A stretch of 64,000 bases of DNA from Thermococcus celericrescens (GTDB taxonomy: Archaea; Methanobacteriota_B; Thermococci; Thermococcales; Thermococcaceae): NCBI RefSeq assembly GCF_001484195.1, contig NZ_LLYW01000023.1, forward strand, positions 17,206 through 81,205. Direction: 5' to 3'. Of the stretch, positions 51,991-60,533 are shown piece after piece (the stretch's first letter is position 1; the number at the start of each line of letters is the position of its first letter). The translations under genes and the position numbers were made by a program. The notes below the pieces were generated by a model. The model was given only the letters and a program-made list of their open reading frames with translations. It had not been told where the DNA came from and did not search any database.

Positions 51991-52146
51991 ATGGCGAGAA
52001 ACAAGCCGCTTGCGAAGAAGCTCAGACTTGCCAAGGCCGCGAAGCAGAACAGGCGCATTCCGGTCTGGGTCATCGTCAAGACCAACAGGAAGGTCATGAC
52101 CCACCCGAAGAGAAGAATGTGGAGGAGAACCAAGCTCAAGGAGTGA
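51991..52146 (+). CDS. rpl39e: Large ribosomal subunit protein eL39
   Basis: A 51-aa basic protein: [20 protein letters not shown] … [11 protein letters not shown], the full length of archaeal L39e, which lines the exit tunnel. GGGAGGTGTAGTT precedes the ATG. TATA-like AGCTTAAAAAAGG overlaps the end of the preceding orphan gene. First gene of the L39e-L31e-aIF6-L18Ae cluster. Confidence 0.95.
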   Translation: MARNKPLAKKLRLAKAAKQNRRIPVWVIVKTNRKVMTHPKRRMWRRTKLKE

Positions 52147-52156
52147 GGTGATTTAG

Positions 52157-52426
52157 ATGATCAAGTCCGGAGAGGAGGTCATATTCGTCGTTCCCATCAA
52201 GAAGATAAAGAAGCGCGTTCCGCGCTGGAAGAGGGCCCCGAGAGCTGCCAAGTTCGTCCGCGAGTGGATAGCCAGGCACGCCAAGGCCGATGAGGTTGTC
52301 ATCGGCACCGACGTCAACGAGAAGCTCTGGGAGAGGGGCGCCCAGAAGCCGCCCAACAAGCTCCGCGTCAAGGTTATCGTCGAAGAGGAAGAGGGCAAGA
52401 GGATTGCCAAGGTCTCCCTCGCCTGA
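52157..52426 (+). CDS. rpl31e: Large ribosomal subunit protein eL31
   Basis: 89 aa. Typical [20 protein letters not shown] segment and [15 protein letters not shown] of archaeal L31e, near the tunnel exit. GAGGTGATTTAG ribosome binding site; 10 bp after rpl39e. Confidence 0.95.
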   Translation: MIKSGEEVIFVVPIKKIKKRVPRWKRAPRAAKFVREWIARHAKADEVVIGTDVNEKLWERGAQKPPNKLRVKVIVEEEEGKRIAKVSLA

Positions 52427-52453
52427 TTACTTTTAATTTAACGAGGTGACGAG

Positions 52454-53140
52454 ATGCACATAGAAAGGCTCGATTTTGAGAACTCTCCATACCTGGGCGT
52501 TTACGGCACTGCCACCGACAGGCTAGCCCTTATCAGGGAGGGCCTCGGCGAGAAGAAGCTCGAGGTTCTCAGGGAGGTTCTCAAGGTCCCGCTCATTGAA
52601 ACGAGCATAATGAAGTCGCGCATAGTGGGTATATTCGCGGCCGGAAACTCCAACGCAATGATCGTCCCCTGGTACGCGTGGGACGCCGAGCTGGAGAGGA
52701 TAAACGGCCAGCTCAGAGAGCACGGGATTGACACCGAGATAGTCCCGTTCCAGAGCACCCTCACCGCCTTCGGCAACCTCATCCTCGCCAACGACAGGGC
52801 GGCGCTGGTGAGTGCAAAGTTCAGCCGCGAGGAGGCCAAGAGGCTCGAGGATGTACTCGGCGTCGAGGTTGAGAGGGGCATGATAGGTGACTTCCACGCC
52901 GTGGGAAGCGTTGGAGTGGTCACCAACAGGGGCGGACTCGTTCACCCCGAGGCGACCGACGAGGAGCTCGAGTGGCTCCGCGACCTGTTCAAGGTTGACA
53001 TATACGTCGGAACGGCCAACATGGGCGTTCCCTTCGTTGGCTCCTGCATGCTGGCGAACTCTCACGGTGTCGTCGTTGGGCACCTGACCACCGGACCCGA
53101 GATAGTGAAGATTGAAGAAGCCTTGGGCTTCCTTGACTGA
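52454..53140 (+). CDS. eif6: Translation initiation factor aIF6
   Basis: 228 aa. Pentein-fold anti-association factor that binds the 50S subunit. The five pseudo-repeats are visible, each with a V/I-G-T/N-turn (YLGVYGTATD, IVGIFAAGNSNAMIVP, FGNLILANDRAALVS, VGSVGVVTNRGGLVHP, VGTANMGVPFVGSCMLANS). Ribosome binding site GAGGTGACGAG. Confidence 0.95.
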   Translation: MHIERLDFENSPYLGVYGTATDRLALIREGLGEKKLEVLREVLKVPLIETSIMKSRIVGIFAAGNSNAMIVPWYAWDAELERINGQLREHGIDTEIVPFQSTLTAFGNLILANDRAALVSAKFSREEAKRLEDVLGVEVERGMIGDFHAVGSVGVVTNRGGLVHPEATDEELEWLRDLFKVDIYVGTANMGVPFVGSCMLANSHGVVVGHLTTGPEIVKIEEALGFLD

Positions 53141-53157
53141 TGATGGAGGTGTGAGCT

Positions 53158-53388
53158 ATGGAGGTTAAGGTCTTCCGCGTTAAGGGCGTTTTCGAGAGGA
53201 ACGGAAAGAGGGAGAGGTTCACCAGGGAGTACCGCGGCCTCAGGGCCGAGGATGTCATCGAGATACTCTACTCCGAGGTCGGCAGCAAGCACCGCGTTCC
53301 GAGGAACAAGATATGGATCGAGAGCGTCGAGGAGATAAAGCCCGAAGAGGCCGAGAACCCGATAGTCAGAAAGCTCAGCGGGCTCTGA
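53158..53388 (+). CDS. rplX: Large ribosomal subunit protein L18Ae/LX
   Basis: 76 aa, a single ferredoxin-like module: [25 protein letters not shown] … [21 protein letters not shown], typical of archaeal L18Ae (LX/L20e). GGAGGTGTGAGCT before the ATG. Last gene of the translation cluster. Confidence 0.93.
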   Translation: MEVKVFRVKGVFERNGKRERFTREYRGLRAEDVIEILYSEVGSKHRVPRNKIWIESVEEIKPEEAENPIVRKLSGL

Positions 53389-53397
53389 TTTCCTTTT

Positions 53398-54166
53398 CTA
53401 TTCCATTCCAAACCCAACGGTGAACCCCATTTCTTCCTTGGCCTTTCCGACCCTAAGCCGGAGGACGAACTTCCCGTGTCCGCTCACGATTGTGAGGCCG
53501 TTCAGGGCTTTCTGGAGCTTCGGCGGGCCGAGAACCTTTTCGTGGGAGATTATAAGAACCGGCTCATCAATGAACCTGTAGCTGAACTTTCCGGGCTCAC
53601 CGTCGAAGAAGACGATATCCTCGACCATCTTGCCCTCGATGGCTACCTCCGCATACCCGGCTTTTCTCAGGCTTAAGCCAATTTCGCCGGCAAAGCCGTT
53701 CTCAGAAGGTTTGAGTGATACATGGGCGTAGTCCTCCAGACCTCCGGCCGTCATAACGTCACTGGGAAACAGGAACCTGTAGCTTGGCGTGATGTAGAGA
53801 AACAGAACTCCGTTTTTGAGCCGATATCCTGGAAGTTCAATCCTCCCGGAGCCAGGAACATCGAGCTCCACGCGGTATTCCTCTGGAGTCAATGGGAGCT
53901 CGCTGGAGAGGACGCTCTTCTCGGGCACGAACTTTCTTGATGTATTGAAGAGCCAGCCCGAGGTGTAGTACTTCGAGCCCCTTCCGCCGATCCTCGGACC
54001 GATCCAAACGGAACTTGCCGCGTTGAATCTAACAGTATTCGGCCTCAACGCTCTCTGGGAATAGGACCGCGTTCTCCAGAACCTCAATCCTCCCGGAAAT
54101 TTCCTCGACAAGTTTTCTGACTCTGCTGAAGAAAAATCTACCGCCGGAAATCGTGAGGATTCTCAT
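53398..54166 (-). CDS. Hypothetical protein, apparently frameshifted near the N-terminus
   Basis: No family recognised. The ATG at 54166 begins MRILTISGGRFFFSRVRKLV and its frame reads well to LFPESVEAEYC* (stop 54029-54031). The protein-like continuation, VRFNAASSVWIGPRIGGRG… to FTVGFGME, is in a frame offset by one base. Omitting one T near 54034 joins them as …VEAEY-VRFNAASS…, giving about 255 aa. Upstream of that point the second frame is only a shadow (MSRKFPGGLRFW). Either a pseudogene or a sequencing error. Probably in one unit with the PP-loop gene upstream, 32 bp away. Confidence 0.55.
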
Positions 54167-54198
54167 TCAACGTCCCCCAAATGAGTGGGAGAGAAAAT

Positions 54199-54804
54199 TT
54201 AAATCCCTTTCTCCCTCCAGCCGAGAACCCTCGACTGATAGTGCCTCTTTGGGAATATCTCCAGCGGGTCGATTCCCCTCTCGCGCAGCAGGTGTCTCAG
54301 CTCGACTTCGTAGTCGGCCTTCTCCAGTTCTTCGCTCTCCCTGATTTCAACGACGAAGAGCCTCTCGGTCAGCTCGCGTATCGTCTTGTAGCCGAGTCCT
54401 AGGAGAGGTCTTATGTACGCCACGTTGAAGCGGTCCTCCAGCGAGCGGGCCTTCGGCAGGTCGAGGAAAGGAACCCTATCATCTCTCCTCGTTCCGTCGC
54501 TCACGCGCTCGACTTCCGGCATTGAAGCCACCGCCTCGAGGGCCCTCTCGTGGATGAACTGAATCGCGTTGTTTGGGTGGCCGTCTTTGATTGCCATATC
54601 CGCCGCCCTCTCCAGAATCTCCCTTGGCAGATAGACGACCTGGTGCTCGAAGCCCAGCCTCTCTGCCGTTTCTCTGGCGAAGCTCCAGTTGTCGAGGAGG
54701 CCGAAGCTGACGGTTACCAATCTCACCTCGTAGCCGAGTCTGGTTAGAATCCACGCGCTCAGGCTTGAGTCCTTGCCTCCGGAGTAGAGATGATGGACGA
54801 GCAT
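54199..54804 (-). CDS. PP-loop (N-type ATP pyrophosphatase) family protein
   Basis: About 201 aa. N-terminal PP-loop HHLYSGGKDSSLSAWIL binds ATP for substrate adenylation; VSDGTRRDDRVPFLD is a second conserved patch. Related to QueC/asparagine-synthetase-like and tRNA-modifying PP-loop enzymes, but the substrate is not evident. Start is the ATG following GGGGTGAGGCT rather than one six codons upstream. Confidence 0.75.
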   Translation of the reverse strand: MLVHHLYSGGKDSSLSAWILTRLGYEVRLVTVSFGLLDNWSFARETAERLGFEHQVVYLPREILERAADMAIKDGHPNNAIQFIHERALEAVASMPEVERVSDGTRRDDRVPFLDLPKARSLEDRFNVAYIRPLLGLGYKTIRELTERLFVVEIRESEELEKADYEVELRHLLRERGIDPLEIFPKRHYQSRVLGWREKGI

Positions 54805-54903
54805 AGCCTCACCCCGTTTCATCGGTAATTGTTGCCAACACCTTTAAAAGGCCAACTTTTATAAGGCCTTCAGCAAACCGCGAGAGGCTTAGAGGTGAGA
54901 GAG

Positions 54904-55320
54904 ATGGAGAAACGCTTACCGGGTAAGGTAAGACGCGCCGTGCGGGCGAGATACTACGATATCCCTCCACGGGCGTGGATAGGCAAGCGAGGGCTTGATG
55001 AGGGTGTCATCGAAGAGATAAGGACTCAGCTGGAGAAGGACGGCATCCTCAAGGTTGAGATAAGGAAGGGCGCCCTTATCAACACTGGACTCGACAGGCA
55101 GGCCCTGGCCAGAAAAGTCGCGGAAATGACCGACAGCGAACTCATCGACGTGCGCGGCAAAAGGTTTATATTGTTCAAACCGAGGGAAGGTTGGGAAAAG
55201 TATTTAAGGAAGCTCCAGAGAAAGGAGCTTTCGAAGGAAAAGCGGGAAGAGAAGCCCGTTAAGAAAGTCAGGCTCGATATCGCTCAATTCAGGAGGAAAT
55301 TCAAGAAGGGGAGGGATTGA
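54904..55320 (+). CDS. YhbY/CRM-domain RNA-binding protein
   Basis: About 138 aa. Residues about 2-95 form a CRM/YhbY domain: LPGKVRRAVRARYYDIPPRAWIGK then GLDEGVIEEIRTQLEKDG, LIDVRGKRFILFKP. The basic C-terminal tail (KEKREEKPVKKVRLD) probably binds RNA. YhbY proteins associate with pre-ribosomal particles, consistent with the rps19e gene 3 bp downstream. Start at ATG after GAGGTGAGAG; TATA CTTTTATAAGG upstream. Confidence 0.85.
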   Translation: MEKRLPGKVRRAVRARYYDIPPRAWIGKRGLDEGVIEEIRTQLEKDGILKVEIRKGALINTGLDRQALARKVAEMTDSELIDVRGKRFILFKPREGWEKYLRKLQRKELSKEKREEKPVKKVRLDIAQFRRKFKKGRD

Positions 55321-55323
55321 AGG

Positions 55324-55776
55324 ATGGCGACTGTTTACGACGTTCCCGGTGATTTGCTCGTTGAGAGGGTTGCCCAGAAGCTCAAGGAGATAGAGGCTAT
55401 AAAGCCGCCCGAGTGGGCCCCGTTCGTCAAGACCAGCAGGCACAAGGAGAGAATCCCGGAGCAGGACGACTGGTGGTACTACAGGGTCGCCAGCGTCTTC
55501 AGGAAGGTCTACGTCGACGGCCCAGTCGGCATCGAGAGGCTCAGGACCTGGTACGGCGGCAGGAAGAACCGCGGCCACGCCCCGGAGCACTTCTACAAGG
55601 CCGGAGGGAGCATCATAAGGAAGGCCCTCCAGCAGCTTGAGGCCGCTGGATTCGTCCAGAAGGTTCCGGGCGAGGGAAGGATCGTCACCCCGCAGGGCCA
55701 GAGCTTCCTCGACAAAATAGCAACCGAGCTCAAGAAGGAGCTTGAGGAGCAGATTCCGGAGCTCAAGAAGTACTGA
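55324..55776 (+). CDS. rps19e: Small ribosomal subunit protein eS19
   Basis: 150 aa. [59 protein letters not shown] and [14 protein letters not shown] are all S19e signatures. Tandem with the YhbY-domain gene; a hairpin terminator follows immediately. Confidence 0.96.
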   Translation: MATVYDVPGDLLVERVAQKLKEIEAIKPPEWAPFVKTSRHKERIPEQDDWWYYRVASVFRKVYVDGPVGIERLRTWYGGRKNRGHAPEHFYKAGGSIIRKALQQLEAAGFVQKVPGEGRIVTPQGQSFLDKIATELKKELEEQIPELKKY

Positions 55777-55793
55777 GGGCTTCGGCCCTTTTT
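55777..55793 (+). terminator. Hairpin plus T-run after rps19e
   Basis: GGGC-TTCG-GCCC followed by TTTTT right after the rps19e stop codon: a stable UUCG tetraloop hairpin and a T tract of the kind that ends archaeal transcription. Confidence 0.6.
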
Positions 55794-55952
55794 CTAAACC
55801 TATGGTTCCCCGGTTCTGGCATTATCATTTGCGTTGTTCGTTGTATCCTGGTTCATTGAATTCTGCGGGTTCGGTGGGTGTTCGATTGAGGTGTGCCGGG
55901 AGACGCAAAGCCTTTTAACCCCCTCCCCAATCTTAACCCGGAGGTGAGGGCC

Positions 55953-56291
55953 ATGGCTGAGGATATAGAGGAAATCAGGAAGCGCAAACTCATGGAACTC
56001 CAGAAGAAGTACCTTGAACAGCAGAAGGCCCAGGAGGAGGCTTTGAGGCAGGAGATGGAGCTTGAGGCCCAGCTCGATGCCATAATGCGGAGAATCCTTA
56101 CCCCCGAGGCCAGGGAGAGGCTCGGCAGGGTTAAACTCGTCAAGCCAGAGCTTGCAAGACAGGTTGAGCTCGTTCTGGTCCAGCTCTACCAGGCGGGCCA
56201 GATAAGGGAGCCCATCGACGACGCCAAGCTCAAGAGGATTCTGGCCCAGATAGACGAGAGAACGCGCAGGGACTACACGATTAAGTGGTGA
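55953..56291 (+). CDS. PDCD5/TFAR19-family DNA-binding protein
   Basis: 112 aa. N-terminal flexible helix AEDIEEIRKRKLMELQKKYL followed by the PDCD5 three-helix bundle (AIMRRILTPEARERLGRVKLVKPELARQVE in part, about 50-80) and IDERTRRDYTIKW at the end. Archaeal members bind DNA and are linked to translation/chaperonin functions; the exact role is unclear. GGAGGTGAGGGCC precedes the ATG; TATA-like CCTTTTAAC about 40 bp upstream. Usual neighbour of rps19e. Confidence 0.9.
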   Translation: MAEDIEEIRKRKLMELQKKYLEQQKAQEEALRQEMELEAQLDAIMRRILTPEARERLGRVKLVKPELARQVELVLVQLYQAGQIREPIDDAKLKRILAQIDERTRRDYTIKW

Positions 56292-56308
56292 GCCCGGAAG
56301 GTGACCCA

Positions 56309-56587
56309 ATGGACGCCAAGCAGATAGTGGAGATCCTTGACGAAAAGGGAGAGGTTAGTCTGGACACCTGGAAGGCCGTCTCGGTGAAGAAGAACAAGGA
56401 CGGGACGGTCGATCTTCTCTACCGCAACCTCCACGTTGGGACCGACGACGACCCCGTTTTCCTCTGGATTTACGCGAATATCGTTGAGGAGGACTGGGAC
56501 GTCCGGGTTCTGGAGAGGATAACCTTCAAGCGCGAGGACCTCGCATGGTTACTCCGCTACGTGGTTAAAAAAGGCGAAGGTTTATAA
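56309..56587 (+). CDS. Conserved small protein, function unknown
   Basis: 92 aa starting MDAKQIVEILDEKGEVS, after GGAAGGTGACCCA. Predicted alpha/beta, acidic, no membrane span; FLWIYANIVEEDWDVRVLERI is the most distinctive part. No family recognised. Located 17 bp after the PDCD5 gene and before tfb, and probably co-transcribed with PDCD5. Confidence 0.7.
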   Translation: MDAKQIVEILDEKGEVSLDTWKAVSVKKNKDGTVDLLYRNLHVGTDDDPVFLWIYANIVEEDWDVRVLERITFKREDLAWLLRYVVKKGEGL

Positions 56588-56625
56588 GGGCTATATAAAA
56601 TAGCCGGCCGGTTGGGGGTGTTGGA

Positions 56626-57525
56626 GTGAGCAATCGTAGGGTTTGCCCGGTCTGCGGCTCGACGGAGTTCATATACGACCCGGGTAGGGGCGAGATAATC
56701 TGTAAGGTTTGCGGTTACGTTATTGAGGAGAACGTCGTTGATACGGGACCGGAGTGGCGCGCTTTTGACGCCAGTCAGAGGGAGAAGCGTGCCCGCGTTG
56801 GAGCCCCGGAGAGTATTCTCCTTCACGACAAGGGACTCTCAACCGACATCGGCATCGACAGGAACCTCTCCGGACTGATGCGTGAGAAGATGTACAGGCT
56901 CAGAAAGTGGCAGAGCCGCCTCCGCGTCAGCGACGCCGCCGAGCGTAACCTCGCGTTCGCACTGAGCGAGCTGGATAGAATCGCCTCCCAGCTGAAGCTC
57001 CCGAGGCACGTGGAGGAGGAGGCCGCGAGGCTCTACCGTGAGGCCGTGAGAAAAGGGCTTATAAGGGGCCGTTCAATTGAAAGCGTAATAGCGGCATGCG
57101 TTTACGCATCCTGCAGGCTTCTGAAGGTTCCGAGAACCCTCGACGAGATAGCCGACATATCCCGCGTTGACAAGAAGGAGATAGGAAGGAGCTTCCGCTT
57201 CATAGCCAGGAACCTGAACCTTACTCCGAAGAAGCTTTTCGTCAAGCCAACCGACTACGTCAACAAGTTCGCCGACGAACTCGGCCTGAGCGAACGTGTC
57301 AGAAGAAGGGCCATCGCGATACTGGAGGAGGCCTACGACCGCGGACTCACAAGCGGAAAGAGCCCGGCCGGCCTGGTCGCGGCCGCTCTCTACATCGCCG
57401 GCCTGCTGGAGGACGAGAAGAGAACCCAGCGCGAGGTGGCCGAGGTAGCGCGCGTCACCGAGGTCACCGTCAGGAACCGCTACAAGGAGCTCGTGGACAA
57501 GCTCAACCTGAAGATTCCGGTTTGA
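56626..57525 (+). CDS. tfb: Transcription initiation factor TFB
   Basis: 299 aa. N-terminal zinc ribbon CPVCG…CKVCG recruits RNA polymerase; the B-reader/linker VDTGPEWRAFDASQREKRAR follows; two cyclin-like repeats (about 105-195 and 200-295) bind TBP-TATA-BRE, with the second-repeat HTH GLLEDEKRTQREVAEVARVTEVTVRNR. Full length. Starts at GTG after GGGGGTGTTGGA. Two TATA-like elements (TTTATAAGG, CTATATAAAATAG) lie upstream. Placement next to fen1 matches what I recall for tfb1 of T. kodakarensis. Confidence 0.95.
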   Translation: MSNRRVCPVCGSTEFIYDPGRGEIICKVCGYVIEENVVDTGPEWRAFDASQREKRARVGAPESILLHDKGLSTDIGIDRNLSGLMREKMYRLRKWQSRLRVSDAAERNLAFALSELDRIASQLKLPRHVEEEAARLYREAVRKGLIRGRSIESVIAACVYASCRLLKVPRTLDEIADISRVDKKEIGRSFRFIARNLNLTPKKLFVKPTDYVNKFADELGLSERVRRRAIAILEEAYDRGLTSGKSPAGLVAAALYIAGLLEDEKRTQREVAEVARVTEVTVRNRYKELVDKLNLKIPV

Positions 57526-57538
57526 GGAAAAAGAAAGG

Positions 57539-58564
57539 TCAGCGCTTCCCGAACCAGCTTTCCAGCGTTGCCTGCTTTCCCGCCTTTACCGCCTTTTTCA
57601 GCCTCTCAAGCCCGTTCTTCACCCTATCCTCACTGAAATCGTGCTCGTCGCAGAGGAACTTGAGGATTCCCTCCTCGTTCGGTTCGCGCCACTTGAGCTC
57701 GTATTCGTCAGTGACGGGTGGGTTAAGGAAGAACTCCTTTATCGCGTAGAGGTCAACCTCACCCTCCCTGTTGTACTTCTTCAGCGGGTCTTTGCTGCGC
57801 TTGACTATCGTGAGGGCCTTTTTTGGACCTATTCCCCTTACCCCGCCGGGATTGTAGTCCGTGCCCACCAGTATGGCCATCTCGATGAGCTTCTCCCTGT
57901 CTATGCCGAGTTCCTTGAGAACCTCCTCCAGAACTATAAGCTCAGGCAGGACCTCAACGTAGACGTTCTTCCCTGGGAGCTTTCTCCGGCCGGTTATCGT
58001 GACGTTCCTCACCAGCCTGGGCGCACCGAAGAGGAGCGAATCGTAGTCCTGACTGGCCGAGGCGTAGACCTTCTTTCTGGCGGCCATGTATGCCGCCTGG
58101 GCCTCACCCTCGCTCGGCGCCTGGATCACGGGGATCCCCATCAGTTCAAGGAGCCTCTTGGCGTCGTTTATGAGCCCTTCGTTTACCCTGGTTGCACGCA
58201 TCGCGTACTTCTTGGCCTCCTCAAGGTCGCCGCGCTCCAGGGCCTCGTACCACTTCTCCTCGGCCTCTTCTCTAGCCTCGCGGCGTTTCTCTATCTCCTT
58301 CTTCTTGAACTCCGGCGGTTTTCCGTCGAACACGTACGCGGGCTTTATTCCTGCCTCCATGAGGTTGATGTTCCTGTAAAAGAGGCCGCTGAGGTGGGAG
58401 GTTATCCTCCCGCGGGAGTCCATGAGCGGCGTTCCATCGCGCTGTCTTATGGTCGATAGGAACTGGTATATGGCATTGAACGCGTCTATGGCCACCTTTC
58501 TCCCGTAGAGGTTCTCCAGCTCTATCTCCTTCCTCGGAACGAGCTCGCCTATCTGTACGCCCAT
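57539..58564 (-). CDS. fen: Flap endonuclease FEN1
   Basis: 341 aa. Structure-specific nuclease that removes 5' flaps in Okazaki-fragment maturation and repair. Active-site acids lie in [50 protein letters not shown] and VGTDYNPGG. An H2TH motif follows ([12 protein letters not shown]), and a C-terminal PCNA box, [11 protein letters not shown], is intact. Convergent with tfb. Confidence 0.96.
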   Translation of the reverse strand: MGVQIGELVPRKEIELENLYGRKVAIDAFNAIYQFLSTIRQRDGTPLMDSRGRITSHLSGLFYRNINLMEAGIKPAYVFDGKPPEFKKKEIEKRREAREEAEEKWYEALERGDLEEAKKYAMRATRVNEGLINDAKRLLELMGIPVIQAPSEGEAQAAYMAARKKVYASASQDYDSLLFGAPRLVRNVTITGRRKLPGKNVYVEVLPELIVLEEVLKELGIDREKLIEMAILVGTDYNPGGVRGIGPKKALTIVKRSKDPLKKYNREGEVDLYAIKEFFLNPPVTDEYELKWREPNEEGILKFLCDEHDFSEDRVKNGLERLKKAVKAGKQATLESWFGKR

Positions 58565-58612
58565 ACAATCACCCCTTGGAGAAAGAAAGTCATGGGCCTA
58601 TTTAGGGTTTGT

Positions 58613-58860
58613 CTATTCCCTGGCATCACCCAGGGTCTTTGTCAGGTCGTCAACGTCCTTCTCACTGACCTCCTCCCAGCATTTGGCGAGGGTTAAGCCA
58701 AACCCTCTCCCCTCACGGCGGAGAGGATGTCAGCGCGAGATCCCATATCATTCCGACGACGTAGAGCATGGTCAGGTGCCCAGGGCTATCACGACGAAAT
58801 CGAAGAGGACGCTCAACAGGCGGAGGGCTCTGCGCTCTATCCTGTTTCCAAAATTTCCAA
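58613..58860 (-). pseudogene. Remnant of a membrane-protein gene broken by a transposon relic
   Basis: Minus-strand protein-like pieces: IERRALRLLSVLFDFVVIALG, then one base out of frame HLTMLYVVGMIWDLAL, then the palindromic relic at 58666-58732, then SEKDVDDLTKTLGDARE followed by TAG at 58613-58615. Together they look like a former small membrane protein with a charged C-terminus. At least one frameshift, an insertion, and the adjacent transposon at 58876 have destroyed it. The family is unknown. Confidence 0.45.
58666..58732. repeat. 67-bp transposon relic with right-end sequences at both sides
   Basis: Read plus, GGCGAGGGTTAAGCC … GGCGGAGAGGATGTCA matches the right end of element A. Read minus, it ends TGGGAGGAGGTCA, also a right-end sequence. 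The two ends nearly mirror each other. Probably a deletion product of two elements or a minimal palindromic derivative. Confidence 0.5.
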
Positions 58861-58988
58861 AAGTCCGCATGTTACATTTTTCTTTTGGAAGCCTCGCCCT
58901 TTGGGGTGGGGATGCGGTGAACCACTCAACAGCCCTCAAAGAGGAAAGCAAACCGTTTTAAAGCCCAAAAACCACACCATACTTTGGA

Positions 58989-60296
58989 ATGAAGAGAACA
59001 GTAACGGTCAAACTCCAACCCTCAAAGGAACAGGAGAAAACACTCTTCGAGTTAACCAACATGGGAGCCAAAGTCTGGAACCGAGTGAACTACCTGAGGA
59101 GACAGGAATTCTTCGAAGGCAAGCCAGTGGACTTCAACAAAACCGAGAAAATCGTTTATGAAGAATTCAAGAAAGAAATCGGCTCCGCCACCGTTCAACA
59201 AGTCTGTAGGAAGAACGCCGAAGCCTGGCGCTCATTCTTCTCCCTCTCAAGGAAAAAGAAGGCCAAAGAACTCCCCAAATGGCTGAAACCAAAACCGCCG
59301 AACTATTTGAAGGAAGGTGGAAGGAGAAAGCCATTAATCATTCTCAGGAACGACCAGTACAAGATTGAAGGCAACAGGCTAATCCTCAAAGGCCTCGGCA
59401 GGTTTAAACGGTTAGAAGTTCAGTTCAAGGGGAGAATACACCTGAAGGGCAAGCAGGGGAGGCTGGAAATAACTTACGACACCGTTAAGCGGAAGTGGTA
59501 CGCTCACATCAGCATAAGCGTCGAGAAGAAACTTCAGGGTGAGGAATGGGTCAAGCTTCCAAGACAGCCCTTGGGCAACCTCTCCGCTGGAATAGACCTA
59601 GGAGTAAACAATTTAATGGCCGTTTACGTTGAAAACGGGGAGAGTTTCTTAGTGAACGGGAGACCACTTAAGAGCATTGATTTTTACTGGAGGAAGAGGA
59701 TTGCAGAGTATCAATCCAAAATCAATAAATCGGGAGCTAAAAAGAGTGGGAAACTCAGAAGAATGCACGAGAAGGCCAAACTTCAGGCGAGGCACTACAT
59801 CAACACGGTGGTAAGAAGAACTGTCGAGAGGCTCTACCACCTTGGAGTTTCAAGAATTGTTATTGGCTATCCAAAGGGAATCGCCAGAAACTCTGATAGG
59901 GGCAGAAGGCAGAATTTCCTCCTCTCCCACGTCTGGCGGTTTAACACGGTGATTCAAAGGCTCAAGGAAGTTGCGGAAGAGTACGGTATTCTGGTTGTGG
60001 TTGTTGATGAGGCTTTCACTTCTAAGCTTTGCCCTGTCTGCGGGAAGCCCCACGAGGGGGCGAGGTTTGTTAGGGGATTGTTTAAGTGTCCCGTAGAGGG
60101 GCTTGTGTTTAATGCGGATTTGGTCGGGGCGTTTAATATTTTGAAAAAGATTGTCAAAACCATAACCCCGAGTCTGAGCGGTCTTTACGCTCAGAGGAGG
60201 GGTAACGGGGGGAAGACCCTCCCCGAGGGGTTCAGGGAACCCTCTTCAAAGGGGGTGATGATGGGAACCCCTCAAACCTCCCTGCCTTTGGGTTAG
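58989..60296 (+). CDS. tnpB: TnpB RNA-guided endonuclease, copy 2
   Basis: 435 aa. RuvC acids Asp203 (GIDLGVNNL), Glu341 (VVDEAFTSK) and Asp377 (NADLVGAFNI) are intact. Zinc-ribbon CPVCG at 348-351, then Cys367 with Glu370 in place of the last Cys (FKCPVEG), as in copy 1. The WED/REC half (1-190) differs considerably from copy 1, while 200-390 is almost the same. TnpB cleaves DNA next to a TAM using an omegaRNA encoded at its own 3' end. The last 40 residues are read through that RNA and are low-complexity. Confidence 0.95.
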   Translation: MKRTVTVKLQPSKEQEKTLFELTNMGAKVWNRVNYLRRQEFFEGKPVDFNKTEKIVYEEFKKEIGSATVQQVCRKNAEAWRSFFSLSRKKKAKELPKWLKPKPPNYLKEGGRRKPLIILRNDQYKIEGNRLILKGLGRFKRLEVQFKGRIHLKGKQGRLEITYDTVKRKWYAHISISVEKKLQGEEWVKLPRQPLGNLSAGIDLGVNNLMAVYVENGESFLVNGRPLKSIDFYWRKRIAEYQSKINKSGAKKSGKLRRMHEKAKLQARHYINTVVRRTVERLYHLGVSRIVIGYPKGIARNSDRGRRQNFLLSHVWRFNTVIQRLKEVAEEYGILVVVVDEAFTSKLCPVCGKPHEGARFVRGLFKCPVEGLVFNADLVGAFNILKKIVKTITPSLSGLYAQRRGNGGKTLPEGFREPSSKGVMMGTPQTSLPLG

Positions 60297-60341
60297 GGGG
60301 TTCCTCGCTGGAACCTCCCCCTCAAGGCGGGGAGGAGGTCA
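60162..60341 (+). ncRNA. Putative omegaRNA of TnpB copy 2
   Basis: From ATAACCCCGAG in the tnpB 3' end to the right terminus the sequence is a chain of hairpins (for example CTGAGCG-GTCTTTA-CGCTCAG and AACCCTC/GAGGGTT-like pairs). It aligns with the same region of TnpB copy 1 and the tnpB-less elements. The guide would be the host flank, beginning GCACCTGGGCCATATATT. Boundaries inferred. Confidence 0.5.
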
Positions 60342-60533
60342 GCACCTGGGCCATATATTTGGACGAGGAACCTAATAAGTATTTCGAGGTTCCCGTGGGT
60401 TCTGAATCAACGGTGTCCAACCTCTGGTTCTTTAACGTCCGTCGAGTTTCCTATCGTCAAAAAGAGAGGAGAAAAGTTATAACCGCTTTTACGGACGGGA
60501 AAATGTGACTCTCATCGGAGTGAGGTGATTGAG

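Larger units (their letters stand above)
58876..60341 (+). mobile_element. IS605/IS1341-type transposon with tnpB only, complete ends
   Basis: Left end ATTTTTCTTTTGGAAGCCTC after GTTAC; right end hairpin finishing GCGGGGAGGAGGTCA at 60341. No target-site duplication and no TnpA gene, as for IS1341-type elements that need a transposase in trans. About 1.47 kb. Ends match those of the tnpB-less elements, so this copy is the likely full-length parent type. It lies in the ruins of a membrane-protein gene. Confidence 0.85.

Noticed and set aside
55800..55900. Hidden small RNA between rps19e and the PDCD5 gene
   Set aside because: No stable hairpin beyond the terminator, no box motifs; the stretch seems to be only the PDCD5 promoter region.
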